A stretch of DNA of 64,000 bases from Ancylomarina sp. DW003 (GCF_029029505.1 NZ_JAKJSD010000002.1:372001-436000), one strand, 5' to 3'; numbered from the stretch's first letter, positions 7,472 to 18,527 are shown. Notes: generated from the sequence alone by a model not told the origin. Numbers and translations are program-made.

Positions 7472-8212
7472 ATGGATATAAAAAAATTAAGCGATTCGGA
7501 ATTAGAGCGCTATCATCGCCAGATTATTCTCCCTGATTTTGGCGAAGCTGCACAGCTTAAATTAAAGCAAGCTCGTGTTTTAATCATTGGTGCGGGTGGC
7601 TTAGCTTCTCCAATACTAAAATACCTCTGTTCTACAGGAATAGGCTGTATTGGTTTGATGGATGGTGATCGTGTTGAAGAGAGTAACCTTCAACGACAAA
7701 TCATGTACGATCAATCTGATAAGGGAAAATTCAAAGTTGAAGTAAGTGCTCAGAAATTAAAAGAACAAAATCCAAACATAAAAGTAGACCAATTCAATTT
7801 TAGATTGACTGGCGAAAATGCTCAGGAACTCTTTCAAGAATACGATTTGATCATAGATGCTTGTGACAATTTTGAGACACGTTATATCATTTGTAAAGCA
7901 GCTCAAAAAGCTAATAAGCCTTGGGTGTATGCATCTGTATTTGAATATGGCGGACAGGTTTCTGTTTTCAATTATAAGAGCCAAACTCAATACTCAGATT
8001 TATATCCCGAAGCTCCTGAACAAATTCCTTTATCTGATGGAAAAACCATAGGTGTATTGCCTCCTGTTCCCGGGCTCATAGGCATGTTGCAAGCAACTGA
8101 AGCTATCAAAATAATTACAGGAATAGGTAAAATCCTTGATGGAGAACTCCTACTCTACAAAGCTTTGGATTTAAGTAGCAGGAAATTCAAGCTTAAAGGA
8201 GAAAAAGGGTAA
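7472..8212 (+). CDS. thiF: ThiF/MoeB-family ThiS adenylyltransferase, zinc-less variant
   Basis: This 246-residue E1-like enzyme should activate the ThiS C-terminus with ATP. Visible family marks are ERYHRQI, the nucleotide-binding GAGGLASP, the DGDRVEESNLQRQ Arg/Asn stretch and DACDNFETRY. Two usual features are missing. The paired CxxC zinc sites are absent. The catalytic-loop Cys found in E. coli ThiF just before the GV-GPVVG segment is also absent (here LSDGKTIGVLPPVPG). It therefore probably adenylates ThiS without forming the acyl-disulfide link. Its place between thiH and thiC supports a thiamine role over a molybdopterin one. Confidence 0.87.
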   Translation: MDIKKLSDSELERYHRQIILPDFGEAAQLKLKQARVLIIGAGGLASPILKYLCSTGIGCIGLMDGDRVEESNLQRQIMYDQSDKGKFKVEVSAQKLKEQNPNIKVDQFNFRLTGENAQELFQEYDLIIDACDNFETRYIICKAAQKANKPWVYASVFEYGGQVSVFNYKSQTQYSDLYPEAPEQIPLSDGKTIGVLPPVPGLIGMLQATEAIKIITGIGKILDGELLLYKALDLSSRKFKLKGEKG

Positions 8213-8384
8213 AGGCTAACGTAAATGAGTGAAAAGTAAAAGAGTAAAAAACACGAACTGACACTTGATACTTATTAAACTGTGACCATTAGTCTATCAA
8301 ACAGTTAGATTAAACAAATTTATCAGCTCCTGTAACTTGATAATCTTTCAACATTTAAATAATACAAATACCAAATAAAACTAA

Positions 8385-10052
<1,668 letters not shown>

Positions 10053-10071
10053 TTCACCTGCTACGCTAAAC

Positions 10072-10106
10072 AAAATTGCCCTGTTCACAACGAACAGGGC
10101 AATTTT
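10072..10106. terminator. Bidirectional terminator between thiC and the adhesin gene
   Basis: AAAATTGCCCTGTTC (10072-10086) and GAACAGGGCAATTTT (10092-10106) pair perfectly across a five-base loop. The stem ends are A/T tracts, so it can act for convergent thiC and the adhesin operon. The core GCCCTGTTC/GAACAGGGC recurs at 19711-19734. Confidence 0.9.
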
Positions 10107-10110
10107 AAGT

Positions 10111-10276
10111 TATACCAAATTAACATCAAAATCAATCTTATAAAATGTTTCTTTTTAGCTATATCTTCGTTAAAAAAGATGCAAGGTAACTTGGCTATCT
10201 CTTACTTTTTTGCCTTGATTTAGCTAAAAATTATTCCATTTTCATTAAAGCTCATTTTGAAATTAAATTGGTATTA
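10111..10276. repeat. Long imperfect palindromic element (MITE-like)
   Basis: The segment begins TATACCAAATTAACATCAAAA and ends with the near-inverse TTTTGAAATTAAATTGGTAT. The two halves remain alignable inward for about 75 bases, through TTTTTAGCTATATC against GATTTAGCTAAAAA. The whole 165-base element could fold into one long stem with mismatches. It carries no gene and lies between convergent genes. Confidence 0.5.
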
Positions 10277-10291
10277 TTCCTAAATCGAAAC

Positions 10292-13200
10292 TTATCTGAT
10301 TACTATTTTCTTTGTTATAATATTACCATCAAGTTCCACTTTTAGCAGATATATACTTGCTCCTAATGATAAATTAAAGTAATTCTTCTTCTCGTAAACT
10401 TTCTCACGATAAGCAAGCTTGCCACTCAAACTAAACAGACTAACAATGGCACCTTCCTCAGGACGTTTGTTAAGTTCCATATAAAATGCACCACTTGAAG
10501 GATTAGGATAGGTAGATACTGCCATTTCTTCGGAATCAATATCCTCAATACCAACGACATTATCAACGCTAACCGTTACTGAAGCTTCTTCAGAATACAA
10601 CACTCCATCATTAACAACTAATGTAAAGACATAATTTGTTAAAACCTCAACACTTGGTGCCTCAAATTTCGGTTCCGGACTATTAACATCTGAAAGCTCA
10701 ATACCTTCTGGTGAAGTCCATACATAACTCAACATATCTCCATCAGGATCACTACATCTCAATCCATCAAGCTTAACCATTGAATTTTCAGGAACTAACT
10801 GATCTTCACCTGCATTTACAACAGGTCTTTCATTTACATTTTTGATTTGAACCACCAGGTGAACGTCCTCTGAAATATGAATTCCATCCGAAACACGAAC
10901 CTCTAAGCTGTATAAATCTTTAGATTCAAAATCCAGATTGGAATTGTCAGCAATCGTGATTTCACCACTCGTTGAATTGATGGCAAAAACAGCACCTTCA
11001 TTGCCACTGGTAATTGCCCAACTGCTATAAGTCGTTCCGGCATCGCCATCGCTTACCAAAACAGTTCCAACACTTGCACCATTTACAGCAGTCTCATCAA
11101 TAGCGAAACTTTGTGAAGCTGTAACAACCGGAGTTTCATCATTGATATCGTTTACATTTACACGAATAGTTTCAATGGAACTGATATTAACACCATCGCT
11201 TACTGTCATTGATAAGCTGTAGCTAGTCGTTGTCTCAAAATCCAAATTTGTATTGTCAGTAATCGTAATCTCACCATTCGTTGAATTGATGGCAAAAACA
11301 GCACCTTCATTGCCACTGGTAATTGCCCAACTGCTATAAGTCGTTCCGGCATCACCATCGCTTACCAAAACAGTTCCAACACTTGCTCCATTTACAGCAG
11401 TCTCATCAATAGTAAAACTTTGTGAAGCTGTAACAACCGGAGCTTCATCATTGATATCGTTTACATTTACATTAACAGTTTCAGCGGAACTGGTACTAAC
11501 ACCATCGCTCACTGTTACTGATAAGGTGTAGCTAGTCGTTATTTCAAAATCCAAATTTGTATTGTCAGCAATCGTGATTTCACCACTACTGGGATTAATC
11601 GCAAAAACATCATCCTCATTACCAGCAACAATTGTCCAATTACTAAAAATATTCGTCGCATCTCCATCACTTGCTAAAACTTTACCTACTCGTACACTAG
11701 ATCCAACATTCTCATCAACTGAAAAAGTGATAGAATTTACAATAGGGGGGAACTCATTAACATCATCAAGAATAACAGTAATAGTTTCTTCCTCGCTAAT
11801 ATTAACGCCGTCACTTACTGTAAATACAAGTTCAAATTTAGGATTTTGCTCACAATCAATTGCTCCCGGATTATTAATTCGAATCTTTCCAGATATTGGA
11901 TCTAATACAAAAGCGGAATTCAAATTTCCTTCAACCCAAGAAAAAACATATGAGCTTGTAGGTGTAACATCTATATCTGAAACTTGAATCGTTCCAACAA
12001 GCGTATTTTGAGGTTTGTTTTCTTCTATATGCATGACCTGATTTGTCTCAATTATAGGTGCATTATCATTAATGTCTATTACATTAACTGTAACATCTCC
12101 AATTGCACTTATATGATCACCATCACTTACTCTGATTTGTAGAAGATAACTTGTTTTATTCTCAGCATCTAAGTGCGTATTATCAACAATCTTGATTTCC
12201 CCACTAAATTCATCAATACTAAAGATTCCATCAGCATCTGTCCCTCCAAATATATTCCAATTAGTAAAGCTTGTACCTGCATCGGCATCTGTAACTAAAA
12301 CTGTTCCGACACTTGTGGTATTGGCAGTATTTTCATTTATATCAAACGATTGACTTGCCGTAATTACAGGTATATTGTCATTAATAGGGTTAACACTAAT
12401 AGTCACATCCTCTGCTACACTGGTGTTGACTCCGTCGCTTACAGTAATACTAAGCGTGTAGCTAGTCGTTGTTTCGTAATCCAAATTGCTATTATCAGCA
12501 ATCGTAATCTCACCACTTGCCGGATTGATTTCAAAAATTCCATCACTATTACCTCCGGTAATTGTCCAGTTGGTAAATGTAGTACCAGCATCGGCATCTG
12601 TAGCAAGAACTGTTGCCACAATTTCTGCATTTACTGCGTCTTCGTTTATCGAATAACTTTGATTTACTGTAATAACTGGTGTAGCATCATTATCATTAAT
12701 GGTATAGGTATGAATTGTATTGGTCCCAAGTGTTGCATTTGTAGGATTTGATAGTGTTACGATTACCGTTTCATTATTCTCATCCAACAGATCATTTACA
12801 ATACTTGCAATCGTGATGTTTTTATTCACATCACCTGCAGTCAGCGTCAAGGTTCCGTCTGCCAAAGTATAATCGGCACTTGTTGCAGTACCCGATACAG
12901 CATAATCAACTGTTACCGTTCGACCACTGACTGCTGAAAGATCAACCTGTAAATTCGCACTGGCAAGCGTTTCCGAACCATTGGAACTCGTTGCGTTAAA
13001 GTCTACAGTTGGTGTGGCATCATTGTCATTAATGGTATAGGTATGAATTGTATTGGTGCCTAATGTAGCATTAACTGGATTTGATAAGGTAACAATAACT
13101 GTCTCGTTACTCTCATCCAACAGATCATTTACAATACTTGCAATCGTGATATTATCATTCACATCACCTGCAGTCAGCGTCAAGGTTCCGTCAGCCAGAC

Positions 13201-15973
13201 CATAATCAGTACCACTTCCACTTGCTGTTCCTGTTACCGCATAATCAACTGTTACCGTTAAACCACTGGCTGCTGAAAGATCAACCTGTAAATTGGCACT
13301 GGCAAGCGCTTCCGTACCGTTTGAAGAGGTCGCGTTAAAGGCAATCGTTGGTGTGGCATCATTATCATTAATGGTATAGGTATGCACCGTGTTGGTACCT
13401 AATGTCGCATTAACTGGGTTTGATAAGGTAACAATAACCGTTTCGTTATTCTCATCCAAGAGGTCATTAACAATGCTGCCAATCGTGATATTATCGTTCG
13501 CATCACCTGCAGTCAACGTCAATGTTCCGTCTACCAAGGTGTAATCAGCACTTGTTGCAGTACCCGTTACTGCGTAATCAACCGTTACCGTTCGCCCACT
13601 GACTGCTGAAAGATCAACCTGTAAATTCGCACTGGCAAGCATTTCCGAACCATTGGAACTCGTTGCGTTAAAGTCTACAGTTGGTGTGGCATCATTGTCA
13701 TTAATGGTATAGGTATGAATTGTATTGGTCCCAAGTGTTGCATTTGTAGGATTTGATAGTGTTACGATTACCGTTTCATTATTCTCATCCAACAGATCAT
13801 TTACAATACTTGCAATCGTGATGTTTTTATTCACATCACCTGCAGTCAGCGTCAAGGTTCCGTCTGCCAAAGTATAATCGGCACTTGTTGCAGTACCCGA
13901 TACAGCATAATCAACTGTTACCGTTCGACCACTGACTGCTGAAAGATCAACCTGTAAATTCGCACTGGCAAGCGTTTCCGAACCATTGGAACTCGTTGCG
14001 TTAAAGTCTACAGTTGGTGTGGCATCATTGTCATTAATGGTATAGGTATGAATTGTATTGGTGCCTAATGTAGCATTAACTGGATTTGATAAGGTAACAA
14101 TAACTGTCTCGTTACTCTCATCCAACAGATCATTTACAATACTTGCAATCGTGATATTATCATTCACATCACCTGCAGTCAGCGTCAAGGTTCCGTCTGC
14201 CAAAGTATAATCGGCACTTGTTGCAGTACCCGTTACTGCGTAATCAACCGTTACCGTTCGCCCACTGGCTGCCGAAAGGTCAACCTGTAAATTGGCACTG
14301 GCAAGCGTCTCCGAACCATTCGAAGAAGTCGCGTTAAAGGCTACAGTTGGTGTGGCATCATCATCGTTTATTGTTACAGTTTTTTGTTGAATTCCATTCT
14401 CAGCTCCATTTGTTACAGAAGAAATATCAATTATTACTGTTTCATCATCTTCATCCATCACATCTGTATTTGATGACAACAATACAGAGTTTGATGTATT
14501 CCCTACTGTAACTGATATTAATGATGCTGCTAAAGTATAGTCTGTTCCTGCACCCGTTGCTGTTCCTGAAAGTGCAAGACTTACGGTTACATCTTTATTG
14601 AAGCTATGTGATAATGTTGCCTTTACATTTGTTGATCCACTAGTTTCTGCAATTGTACTAGTAGGATCCAAGCTAAGAGTTACCGTAGGTTCACCAATAA
14701 CTGTCAAAGTAGCGGTATAAATTGAGGCACTATAAGCAGTACCATCGTACACAACAAATTCAAAGGAACTACTTATTCCGTTATTATTAATGTATTGTAA
14801 ATTACCATTATCCAAATCGGTTTTACTTACATTGGCACCATCGCTTAGCTCTTCTCCTAAATCATAATCATCCCCGTTATCAGCATCAAGATATAAAATG
14901 CCGTTTGCAGGAACAGAATTAACTCCTATTTTAACCATTTCGTCTCCATCTACATCAGAATATCCAAAATCAGAAGTGGCAAATGTATATGGCGTTCCTT
15001 CATAAATTGTTGAAGCTGTAAAATCTGATCCTGTGGGGTTATCGTTAACAGCAACTATAGTAAAATTAACTGATGCTGCACTTGATGTATCCGTTCCATC
15101 GTTGGTCGTAAACGAAATGGTAGCAACATTGGTTCCACTTAGATTAGGCGTGGGTGTAAAAGTTGCAGCATCTAAAGCTGCATTAATATTGGCTAATGTT
15201 CCGGCTGCTGTAAAACTTGATGTACCATTGCCACCACCACCAAAGGTAATACCTGTAGTTCCTGTAGTAAGCGTTCCTCCTGTTATCGTAAATGTAAGCG
15301 TCTGGTCATCTCCATCTGCATCTGCCACTTGAATGTCATTTGCCAAAGCAACATTCGTATCATCCTCAGTCACGCTTGGTGCACTTGGTACGATAGCTGT
15401 TGGGGCTGAATTCATTGCTAGATTACTTATAGTGATATCACTATAAATGAAATTCAATGTTTCATTCGACAAATTTTTTCTTATTTGAAAAACAATTTCG
15501 GCAACATTATTAATGGGTATTGTTGTTCCATTATCAAAAAAACTAGCTAAACTAGTACTGGATGATGTTAACTTCTTAATCGCGTTAAGGCTCATTGTTT
15601 GAATGACAGTCCCAAATTTATCTTTAAAGGTAACAGTTGATGTGTTTACAATATCTTCTCCTGATGAAGAATAATCATAAAAATTCATTCCTTCAAAAGT
15701 AAAATCATCTGCGTCTTTAGCTTTGATGGTAAAATCGGAGTTAACTCCTGTGTGTATCCATGTGCTACCACCTTCATTTTTCATAACGTTACTAATTACA
15801 AGATTAGCATTGTTAGCCATTGTTTTAAAGCCAGTGCCACCAGAATCATTTGCCCCTAAATTTGCAAAATTTGTTTGTGCGCTAGTATTAAATGCCAAGA
15901 TTGATAAAAACAAAAAAGTAAATGTTTTAAATAATTTTTTAGGCTTGTAGAATTGTTTCATAATATATCGCAT
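10292..15973 (-). CDS. Giant Calx-beta/cadherin/PKD surface protein with T9SS sorting domain
   Basis: The product has 1,893 residues (an ATG at 15961 is an equally plausible start). A signal peptide (FTFLFLSILAFNTSAQ) is followed by an N-terminal region of about 400 residues with VCBS/cadherin-like domains. Six Calx-beta repeats of about 110 residues lie at about 430-1100, five of them nearly identical. About six cadherin repeats with DxDAGTTF and GEITIADN motifs reach to about 1720. A PKD-like domain and a C-terminal type IX secretion sorting domain (YPNPSSGAFY to the KKIVIR end) complete it. The Asp-rich linkers should bind Ca2+. It is predicted to be exported by T9SS and held on the cell surface as an adhesin. 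It is last in a co-directional block with the collar proteins. Confidence 0.9.
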   Translation of the reverse strand: MRYIMKQFYKPKKLFKTFTFLFLSILAFNTSAQTNFANLGANDSGGTGFKTMANNANLVISNVMKNEGGSTWIHTGVNSDFTIKAKDADDFTFEGMNFYDYSSSGEDIVNTSTVTFKDKFGTVIQTMSLNAIKKLTSSSTSLASFFDNGTTIPINNVAEIVFQIRKNLSNETLNFIYSDITISNLAMNSAPTAIVPSAPSVTEDDTNVALANDIQVADADGDDQTLTFTITGGTLTTGTTGITFGGGGNGTSSFTAAGTLANINAALDAATFTPTPNLSGTNVATISFTTNDGTDTSSAASVNFTIVAVNDNPTGSDFTASTIYEGTPYTFATSDFGYSDVDGDEMVKIGVNSVPANGILYLDADNGDDYDLGEELSDGANVSKTDLDNGNLQYINNNGISSSFEFVVYDGTAYSASIYTATLTVIGEPTVTLSLDPTSTIAETSGSTNVKATLSHSFNKDVTVSLALSGTATGAGTDYTLAASLISVTVGNTSNSVLLSSNTDVMDEDDETVIIDISSVTNGAENGIQQKTVTINDDDATPTVAFNATSSNGSETLASANLQVDLSAASGRTVTVDYAVTGTATSADYTLADGTLTLTAGDVNDNITIASIVNDLLDESNETVIVTLSNPVNATLGTNTIHTYTINDNDATPTVDFNATSSNGSETLASANLQVDLSAVSGRTVTVDYAVSGTATSADYTLADGTLTLTAGDVNKNITIASIVNDLLDENNETVIVTLSNPTNATLGTNTIHTYTINDNDATPTVDFNATSSNGSEMLASANLQVDLSAVSGRTVTVDYAVTGTATSADYTLVDGTLTLTAGDANDNITIGSIVNDLLDENNETVIVTLSNPVNATLGTNTVHTYTINDNDATPTIAFNATSSNGTEALASANLQVDLSAASGLTVTVDYAVTGTASGSGTDYGLADGTLTLTAGDVNDNITIASIVNDLLDESNETVIVTLSNPVNATLGTNTIHTYTINDNDATPTVDFNATSSNGSETLASANLQVDLSAVSGRTVTVDYAVSGTATSADYTLADGTLTLTAGDVNKNITIASIVNDLLDENNETVIVTLSNPTNATLGTNTIHTYTINDNDATPVITVNQSYSINEDAVNAEIVATVLATDADAGTTFTNWTITGGNSDGIFEINPASGEITIADNSNLDYETTTSYTLSITVSDGVNTSVAEDVTISVNPINDNIPVITASQSFDINENTANTTSVGTVLVTDADAGTSFTNWNIFGGTDADGIFSIDEFSGEIKIVDNTHLDAENKTSYLLQIRVSDGDHISAIGDVTVNVIDINDNAPIIETNQVMHIEENKPQNTLVGTIQVSDIDVTPTSSYVFSWVEGNLNSAFVLDPISGKIRINNPGAIDCEQNPKFELVFTVSDGVNISEEETITVILDDVNEFPPIVNSITFSVDENVGSSVRVGKVLASDGDATNIFSNWTIVAGNEDDVFAINPSSGEITIADNTNLDFEITTSYTLSVTVSDGVSTSSAETVNVNVNDINDEAPVVTASQSFTIDETAVNGASVGTVLVSDGDAGTTYSSWAITSGNEGAVFAINSTNGEITITDNTNLDFETTTSYSLSMTVSDGVNISSIETIRVNVNDINDETPVVTASQSFAIDETAVNGASVGTVLVSDGDAGTTYSSWAITSGNEGAVFAINSTSGEITIADNSNLDFESKDLYSLEVRVSDGIHISEDVHLVVQIKNVNERPVVNAGEDQLVPENSMVKLDGLRCSDPDGDMLSYVWTSPEGIELSDVNSPEPKFEAPSVEVLTNYVFTLVVNDGVLYSEEASVTVSVDNVVGIEDIDSEEMAVSTYPNPSSGAFYMELNKRPEEGAIVSLFSLSGKLAYREKVYEKKNYFNLSLGASIYLLKVELDGNIITKKIVIR
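12693..13192. repeat. 500-bp perfect duplication, copy 1 (within adhesin gene)
   Basis: By direct reading, this stretch is identical to 13698-14197, offset by 1,005 bases, which equals three Calx-beta units. The first mismatches are at 12692 and 13193. Identity at third codon positions shows recent duplication or gene conversion, beyond protein-level conservation. Confidence 0.85.
13698..14197. repeat. 500-bp perfect duplication, copy 2 (within adhesin gene)
   Basis: This is the partner of 12693-13192. Together with the flanking, less perfect copies it forms an array of five Calx-beta units of about 330 bases each at roughly 12670-14350. Such arrays expand and contract by recombination and are easily collapsed in short-read assemblies. 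Confidence 0.85.
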
Positions 15974-16023
15974 TTGAAGTTTGGATCTGTTAAAAAATTA
16001 AGGATATCTATATCGAGTGTTAG

Positions 16024-17184
16024 CTAAACACACAAATAAGGATTCTGCCAGCCACTAACATTCTCCTTATGAATCTTTTCGTAAGTTGCATGATTATACT
16101 GCATGGCTTTTCCCTGTTCAATAACAATCTTGGAAACAGAGTTAGCATGAAATGCAATTTTCTCGATATCGATAAGGGGAGTGGCGTATTCTGAGTTCAG
16201 AAAGAATGAGCGTTTACCTCTTGGCCCTTCAATGGTTTCAGTTTTGAGTCTTTTTTTAATCTCATTCCAATCTCTTTTTTGGAATTCGGGTATCAATTTC
16301 TCAAACAAAAGACCTGTTTCATACCCTAAAAGGGTGTAAAAATCAGGTTTTTGTCCTGCAAATCGATTCACCTTTTGTTTGAATTGAAGATTGGTCTGTT
16401 CTTTTGAGTGATAGTTCCACATAGATGCCGAATAAAATTTCAAATCCAAATTACTCACTTGCTTTAGTATTTCGTCGGAAGCCATATGTGCACTTACAAT
16501 TAGAGGAATCTGCTTGTTTAAACCCGATTTGCAAAATTCATCGTAGAACTCGAGGGCTTCGTTACCACAAAAAAGAGCATGTATAAATGAGGGAGAAGCT
16601 TTTTTTAACTGTTGAAACAGTTCTTGTATTTGTTCTGTTACCTGCGAACCTTCGGGATTATAATTGAGTACATGGAAATCCAACTCACTGGCGCCAGCCA
16701 TTGCAACTCCTTGTCGAAAAGCTGATTGCAAATGATAACCCCCATCATAAATTGGTGTGATGACTGCACCTTTCTCTCCAAACTGCTTATGTGCCCAATC
16801 TCCCAAAGCAAATTGCGATTGCCACATCTGAAAACTGTTAAAAAACACATTATCGGATATATGGTGGGTATAGGGAATATATTCTCCTGTATCGAAGAAG
16901 AAACCCATCTTTTTCCGATTTTCGATGCTTGGAATAATAGATGGCAGTATCCTATAACTGATTAATCCAGAAAGGATATCAACTTGGTTGAAATTTAATA
17001 ATTTATTTGCAGCTTCTATAACCTGCTTTTCTCCTCCCTGTCCAATATACTCAGGTATTATTTGAAAGATATTGTGATATTTTTCAGGAATGGCAGAATA
17101 AAAGCCACTGATAAGGCTAGGAACCATCTCTGGATAGATGGACGAGTAAGGGGCAAGAAAACCTATCTTAATATTTTTAATCAT
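16024..17184 (-). CDS. Type 1 periplasmic-binding-fold (LivJ-like) protein
   Basis: From ATG at 17184 the product has 386 residues and begins MIKNIKIGFLAPYSSIYPEM, the typical first strand of an amino-acid/amide-binding ABC receptor. Two Rossmann-like lobes are suggested by VDILSGLISYR, GAVITPIYDGGYH and PSFIHALFCGNEALEFYDEF. This start lacks a signal peptide. An ATG at 17241 would add a hydrophobic stretch (RLLYVSSFFFLLTQFHF) but lies inside a terminator-like hairpin. No ABC permease or ATPase is adjacent. The gene sits between the tail-collar genes and the adhesin gene on the same strand, which suggests a non-transport, ligand-sensing or structural role. The function is unknown. Confidence 0.75.
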   Translation of the reverse strand: MIKNIKIGFLAPYSSIYPEMVPSLISGFYSAIPEKYHNIFQIIPEYIGQGGEKQVIEAANKLLNFNQVDILSGLISYRILPSIIPSIENRKKMGFFFDTGEYIPYTHHISDNVFFNSFQMWQSQFALGDWAHKQFGEKGAVITPIYDGGYHLQSAFRQGVAMAGASELDFHVLNYNPEGSQVTEQIQELFQQLKKASPSFIHALFCGNEALEFYDEFCKSGLNKQIPLIVSAHMASDEILKQVSNLDLKFYSASMWNYHSKEQTNLQFKQKVNRFAGQKPDFYTLLGYETGLLFEKLIPEFQKRDWNEIKKRLKTETIEGPRGKRSFFLNSEYATPLIDIEKIAFHANSVSKIVIEQGKAMQYNHATYEKIHKENVSGWQNPYLCV

Positions 17185-17212
17185 TCTGAAGTGAAATTGG
17201 GTTAGCAAAAAG

Positions 17213-17242
17213 AAAAAAGATGAGACATAAAGAAGCCTCATC
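17213..17242 (-). terminator. Terminator/attenuator after the third collar gene
   Basis: On the minus strand GATGAG (17242-17237) pairs with CTCATC (17224-17219) and six T follow. It lies between collar gene 17251-17841 and the binding-fold gene. It may only partly terminate, which would make the collar proteins more abundant than the downstream products. Confidence 0.55.
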
Positions 17243-17250
17243 CTTGCTTG

Positions 17251-17841
17251 TTAATTTTGTCTAGGAGGAAAAATCCCTTCCATGCACATAATATAATTTG
17301 TTACTAAATATGGTTGACGGTTTTCATGGAATTCATTTTCTCCTGTGTCTTGAACTGCTATACTTCCGCCATTGATAGCAATACCATTCATCTCAATAGT
17401 TGGAGTATCTGAGTTATAAAGCGTATCCCCTGCATTAAAACCATCCTTTGTAGCTCCAAAAGTAGTGGCATTATTGCTACCTGGAATGCTTTCTGTTCCC
17501 GCTGTATCACTTGCCATAAATTTCACATCTACCGAAGAAAGAGCTGCGATATGTTTGTGAGCTGGTAATTGGCTCTGAACAAGTCTTATTTGTTCATAAC
17601 CGCCAAACCAACCCATCGCATTTGGAGTAAGACCAATACCACTCCCATATCCTATAGGAACACGTCCTCTAAAATCAGGTAATTTAAAATTAGTTCTACC
17701 ATCCCCGCCATAAGTGATGCCCAAGAGAGCAAAAAGTGCGTTATTTTCACTAATAGTAACTATCTGCCCCCAACAAAGAGCCCAATATTTTGGAGCCCAC
17801 TTAAGTGGCCACAAACCGATGAAAGAAAGAAATGCATCCAT
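17251..17841 (-). CDS. Phage tail-collar domain (Mdp-like) protein, copy 3
   Basis: The product has 196 residues. The opening MDAFLSFIGLWPLKWAPKYW followed by ALCWGQ and the block YGGDGRTNFKLPDFRGRVPI are the hallmark of the tail-collar fold of phage short tail fibres and microcystin-dependent (Mdp) proteins. A central LPAHKH motif and a C-terminal HENRQPYLVTNYIMC motif follow, both conserved in the family. There is no signal peptide. It is the third of three tandem paralogues of almost equal length. Such proteins in non-phage settings are thought to form trimeric fibre-like structures, and their function in Bacteroidota is not established. Confidence 0.88.
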   Translation of the reverse strand: MDAFLSFIGLWPLKWAPKYWALCWGQIVTISENNALFALLGITYGGDGRTNFKLPDFRGRVPIGYGSGIGLTPNAMGWFGGYEQIRLVQSQLPAHKHIAALSSVDVKFMASDTAGTESIPGSNNATTFGATKDGFNAGDTLYNSDTPTIEMNGIAINGGSIAVQDTGENEFHENRQPYLVTNYIMCMEGIFPPRQN

Positions 17842-17901
17842 AGTTAAAAATTTAAATGTTGATATAATTAATTATCCCAAAGACATGAGTTAGCAGAAAG
17901 A

Positions 17902-17927
17902 ATCAGGCAAATAAGAAGAAGTCTGAT
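17902..17927 (-). terminator. Weak attenuator-like hairpin between collar copies 2 and 3
   Basis: ATCAG (17902-17906) pairs with CTGAT (17923-17927), followed on the minus strand by a pyrimidine-rich TTCTTTC stretch. The stem is only five pairs, but its position and layout resemble the stronger hairpin at 17213-17242. Confidence 0.25.
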
Positions 17928-17939
17928 ACCAACATTTAT

Positions 17940-18527
17940 TTACTGTCTTGGAGGAAAAATCCCCTGCATACACATGATATAATTGGTCACTAGATAAGGT
18001 TGACGGTTCTCATGAAACTGATTTTGTCCTGTATTTTGAACGTCAATGCTTCCACTGTTTATAGCAATACCACTCATGTCAATAGTCGGATTATCTGAAT
18101 TATAAAGCGTATCTCCTGCATTAAAACCATCTTTTGTAGCCCCAAAAGTAGTGGCATTATTGCTGCCAGGAACACTTTCTGTTCCCGCTGAAGTGCTTGC
18201 CTTAAATTCCACAGATAATGCTGAAAGAGCCGCAGAATGCTTGTGAGCTGGTAACTGAGTCTGGTCGAGCTTAACACCTTCGAAACCACCTAACCAACCC
18301 ATTTGATAGGAGGATAAGCCTATTCCTTGACCATATCCAACAGGAACACGTCCTCTAAAATCTGGAAGTTTGAAATCTGTTCTCCCATCACCACCATAGG
18401 TAATTCCTATTAAGGCAAAAAGGGACGTGTTTTCATTTATAGTAATTGTTTGACCCCAACAAAGAGCCCAGTAACGAGGCGCCCAATCAAGAGGCCACAA
18501 ACCGATAAACGAAAGAAATGCATCCAT
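17940..18527 (-). CDS. Phage tail-collar domain (Mdp-like) protein, copy 2
   Basis: The product has 195 residues from ATG at 18527. The open frame extends upstream to 18590, but only this start gives the same MDAFLSFIGLWPL N-terminus as the neighbours. The collar block YGGDGRTDFKLPDFRGRVPV, LPAHKH and the C-terminal HENRQPYLVTNYIMC are conserved. It is very similar to both flanking copies along its whole length, including the GSNNATTFGATKDGFNAG stretch, so the set arose by tandem duplication. It starts 87 bases after the end of copy 1. Confidence 0.88.
   Translation of the reverse strand: MDAFLSFIGLWPLDWAPRYWALCWGQTITINENTSLFALIGITYGGDGRTDFKLPDFRGRVPVGYGQGIGLSSYQMGWLGGFEGVKLDQTQLPAHKHSAALSALSVEFKASTSAGTESVPGSNNATTFGATKDGFNAGDTLYNSDNPTIDMSGIAINSGSIDVQNTGQNQFHENRQPYLVTNYIMCMQGIFPPRQ

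Noticed and set aside
11562..11987. Plus-strand reading frame of 141 codons
   Set aside because: It lies wholly antisense to cadherin repeats of the adhesin gene and has no family features or promoter.
12670..14350. CRISPR-like or satellite array
   Set aside because: The repeat unit is about 330 bp, lies fully inside one reading frame and encodes Calx-beta domains.
15033..15332. Plus-strand reading frame of 99 codons
   Set aside because: It is antisense to the low-complexity Thr/Ser/Ala-rich adhesin gene. The Val/Pro-rich translation is the expected mirror of such codons.
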